From an uncultured Eubacteriales bacterium (GTDB taxonomy: Bacteria > Bacillota > Clostridia > Oscillospirales > Oscillospiraceae), in contig URCY01000028.1 of the NCBI GenBank assembly GCA_900546415.1, positions 1-22,516 of the forward strand: 22,516 bases of DNA, given 5' to 3'. Positions 21,629 through 22,516 of this stretch are shown one piece after another. The position numbers and the translations under genes are program-made. Positions within the stretch are counted from its first letter, which is position 1, and each line of letters begins with the position of its first letter. A model generated the notes under the pieces. The model saw only the letters and a list, made by a program, of their open reading frames with translations. It made no database searches and had not been told where the DNA came from.

Positions 21629-22060
21629 ATGCCGGATGATATTCCGATCCTGCGCTCCGTCCGAAAAAGCACGCAGATGGGCTGCCACGGCATTCGCGCC
21701 GTGCTGGACGAGAGTCCGAACCGCGAGATCCGAACCGCGCTGCGGCGCCAGCTCGCGGAATATGAGGAGCTGTTCTGCGAGGCGGATCGGCTCCTGCACG
21801 AGCACGGAGAAAAAGGGCGCGACATTTCGGCGGTCGCGCGGCTCGGGTCGCTGACGGTCTCGCGGATGCGCGTTCGAACCAGTCCCGAGCCGGAGGCCAA
21901 GATCGCCGAGCTGATGGTGCAGGGCAACACACGCGGTATGCTCAAAAGCCTGCATAACCTGCGCACGCTCGACGCCGTCGACCCGAAGATCTCCTCGCTG
22001 TCCACGCGGCTGCTGCAAACGGAGCAGGCAAATATCGACGAAATGATGCGGTTTTTATGA
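21629..22060 (+). CDS. Helical protein of unknown function
   Basis: A 143-residue, charged, all-helical-looking soluble protein. Three helical stretches are suggested: about 7-30 (ILRSVRKSTQMGCHGIRAVLDES), 33-62 (EIRTALRRQLAEYEELFCEADRLLHEHG) and 85-143 (EPEAKIAELMVQGNTRGMLKSLHNL... to LLQTEQANIDEMMRFL). The helix pairing and the repeated Glu/His positions (EYEELF, LHEHG, TEQANIDEM) recall ferritin-like four-helix bundles such as DUF2383-type proteins, but no metal site can be assigned with confidence. The start has GGGGGTGAT about 7 bp upstream. It is a single gene, ended by a terminator immediately downstream. Confidence 0.82.
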   Translation: MPDDIPILRSVRKSTQMGCHGIRAVLDESPNREIRTALRRQLAEYEELFCEADRLLHEHGEKGRDISAVARLGSLTVSRMRVRTSPEPEAKIAELMVQGNTRGMLKSLHNLRTLDAVDPKISSLSTRLLQTEQANIDEMMRFL

Positions 22061-22063
22061 GGC

Positions 22064-22095
22064 GCAAAGCCTCCGGCTGAGGCCGGAGGCTTTGC
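22064..22095 (+). terminator. Bidirectional hairpin terminator
   Basis: A 14-bp perfect stem (22064-22077 with 22082-22095) and loop TGAG, 3 bp after the stop codon at 22060 and 13 bp from the end of the convergent PQ-loop gene. The + strand T run is interrupted (ATCGCCATTCTTGTT), so efficiency is uncertain. Confidence 0.75.
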
Positions 22096-22108
22096 ATCGC
22101 CATTCTTG

Positions 22109-22435
22109 TTATGTTGCGGCCTGTCCGGCAGCGGCGAGGCGGTCGGCCTCCTCGTCGAGTCGCTTGTTTCTGAAATAAAGCGCGATGTCGATCGAGATCT
22201 CAACGGCGTTCAAAATATAGAAGAAGAAGCCGAGGAAGAACAGGAAGCCGGTCGAGCCGTCGACGGTCTGCATGATCTTGCGGGCAATGCCGCAGAAATA
22301 GCCGACCAGCAGGAAGACCTCAAAAAACAGGCTCTTGCCCTTGGCCGTGCGGGAGATCAGCGATTTGCGGATGGAGATCGGCCACGACAGGCCGAAGCAG
22401 AAAATTGTCAGCGCTTCAAGCAGATTTTCAATCAT
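22109..22435 (-). CDS. Small PQ-loop-like (SemiSWEET-type) membrane protein
   Basis: A 108-residue protein with about three membrane helices: about 4-20 (NLLEALTIFCFGLSWPI), about 36-52 (LFFEVFLLVGYFCGIAR) and about 61-86 (STGFLFFLGFFFYILNAVEISIDIAL), then a charged tail. The segment WPISIRKSLISRTAKGKSLFF fits the Pro...Arg-Thr-Lys-Gly-Ser pattern of PQ-loop/SWEET half-transporters, and the three-helix length suits a SemiSWEET unit. That is an inference from motif and size only. The ribosome site is weak (AGAAAG). The stretch upstream runs straight into repeat copy 3. Confidence 0.78.
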   Translation of the reverse strand: MIENLLEALTIFCFGLSWPISIRKSLISRTAKGKSLFFEVFLLVGYFCGIARKIMQTVDGSTGFLFFLGFFFYILNAVEISIDIALYFRNKRLDEEADRLAAAGQAAT

Positions 22436-22461
22436 CTTTCTTTTTCTCTTTTCTTCGTTTT

Positions 22462-22516
22462 AGGAAGCTCTGATTAAATCGCAAGAGTGGTCAGCGAGGG
22501 ATTTTGTTCCAAATTG
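22462..22516. repeat. Palindromic repeat element, copy 3 (cut by window edge)
   Basis: The 55 bp from 22462 match the reverse complement of the right arm of copy 1 (2742 back to 2688) with three differences. The terminal motif AGGAAGCTCTGATT is the outer end; the rest of the element lies beyond the window. It sits 26 bp upstream of the PQ-loop gene start. Confidence 0.88.

Noticed and set aside
21235..22203. A 322-codon - strand open frame covering the repeat and the helical-protein gene
   Set aside because: It runs through the non-coding repeat element and opposite a gene with a good ribosome site; composition is Ser/Arg-rich with no domain signal.

Overview
The window looks like chromosomal DNA from a GC-rich, low-branching Clostridia relative (Bacillota), most plausibly an Oscillospiraceae-type gut anaerobe. 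This is inferred, without database comparison, from five things: an mraZ-rsmH-ftsL-spoVD-murE-murF-mraY gene order; a PASTA-tailed SpoVD-type penicillin-binding protein; a MurE with the DNPR signature of meso-diaminopimelate peptidoglycan; a YitT/DUF2179 membrane protein; and strong purine-rich ribosome binding sites with sigma-A-type promoters.

Layout. (1) 24-1970, + strand: groES-groEL, closed by an 18-bp-stem terminator. (2) 2134-2532, + strand: an orphan two-helix membrane protein of lower GC behind a consensus-perfect promoter, followed by the first copy of a palindromic repeat element (2559-2742). (3) 16886-2808, - strand: a 14-kb division and cell wall (dcw) operon running mraZ, rsmH, ftsL, spoVD/pbpB, murE, murF, mraY, ftsW/spoVE, murG, murA, ftsQ/divIB, then ftsZ. 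It begins with a promoter carrying MraZ boxes at a 10-bp pitch, and ftsZ has its own promoter. murD, murC, murB and ftsA are not in the cluster. (4) 17103-19211, + strand, divergent from mraZ: a TetR regulator with a 28-bp dyad operator just downstream of its promoter, then an ABC ATPase and an ABC-2 permease. (5) 20471-19263, - strand: a YitT-family membrane protein and an XRE regulator. (6) 20681-20794, + strand: a 37-residue Asn/Gln-rich peptide gene behind a candidate forespore (sigma-G/F) promoter. (7) 21389-20835, - strand: a phosphoribosyltransferase. (8) 21629-22060, + strand: a helical protein of unknown function. (9) 22435-22109, - strand: a small PQ-loop-like membrane protein.

How they work together. 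The dcw genes make lipid II (MurA, MurE, MurF, MraY, MurG), polymerise and cross-link it at the septum (FtsW/SpoVE, SpoVD-like PBP) and assemble the divisome (FtsL, FtsQ, FtsZ), with MraZ as probable regulator of its own operon. Two start sites in this operon, murA and ftsZ, have leader sequences able to pair with their own Shine-Dalgarno sequences. The TetR-ABC unit looks like a self-regulated efflux cassette.

The least explained component is a family of about 160-185 bp imperfect-palindrome elements: two full copies (2559-2742; 21392-21569), a terminal fragment (21572-21583) and a copy running off the right edge (22462-22516). The second copy forms the whole upstream region of the phosphoribosyltransferase gene, and the third lies just upstream of the PQ-loop gene. 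The left end of the second copy overlaps the phosphoribosyltransferase ribosome binding site. No tRNA, rRNA, CRISPR array or transposase gene was seen, and no gene-free stretch exceeds 300 bp.
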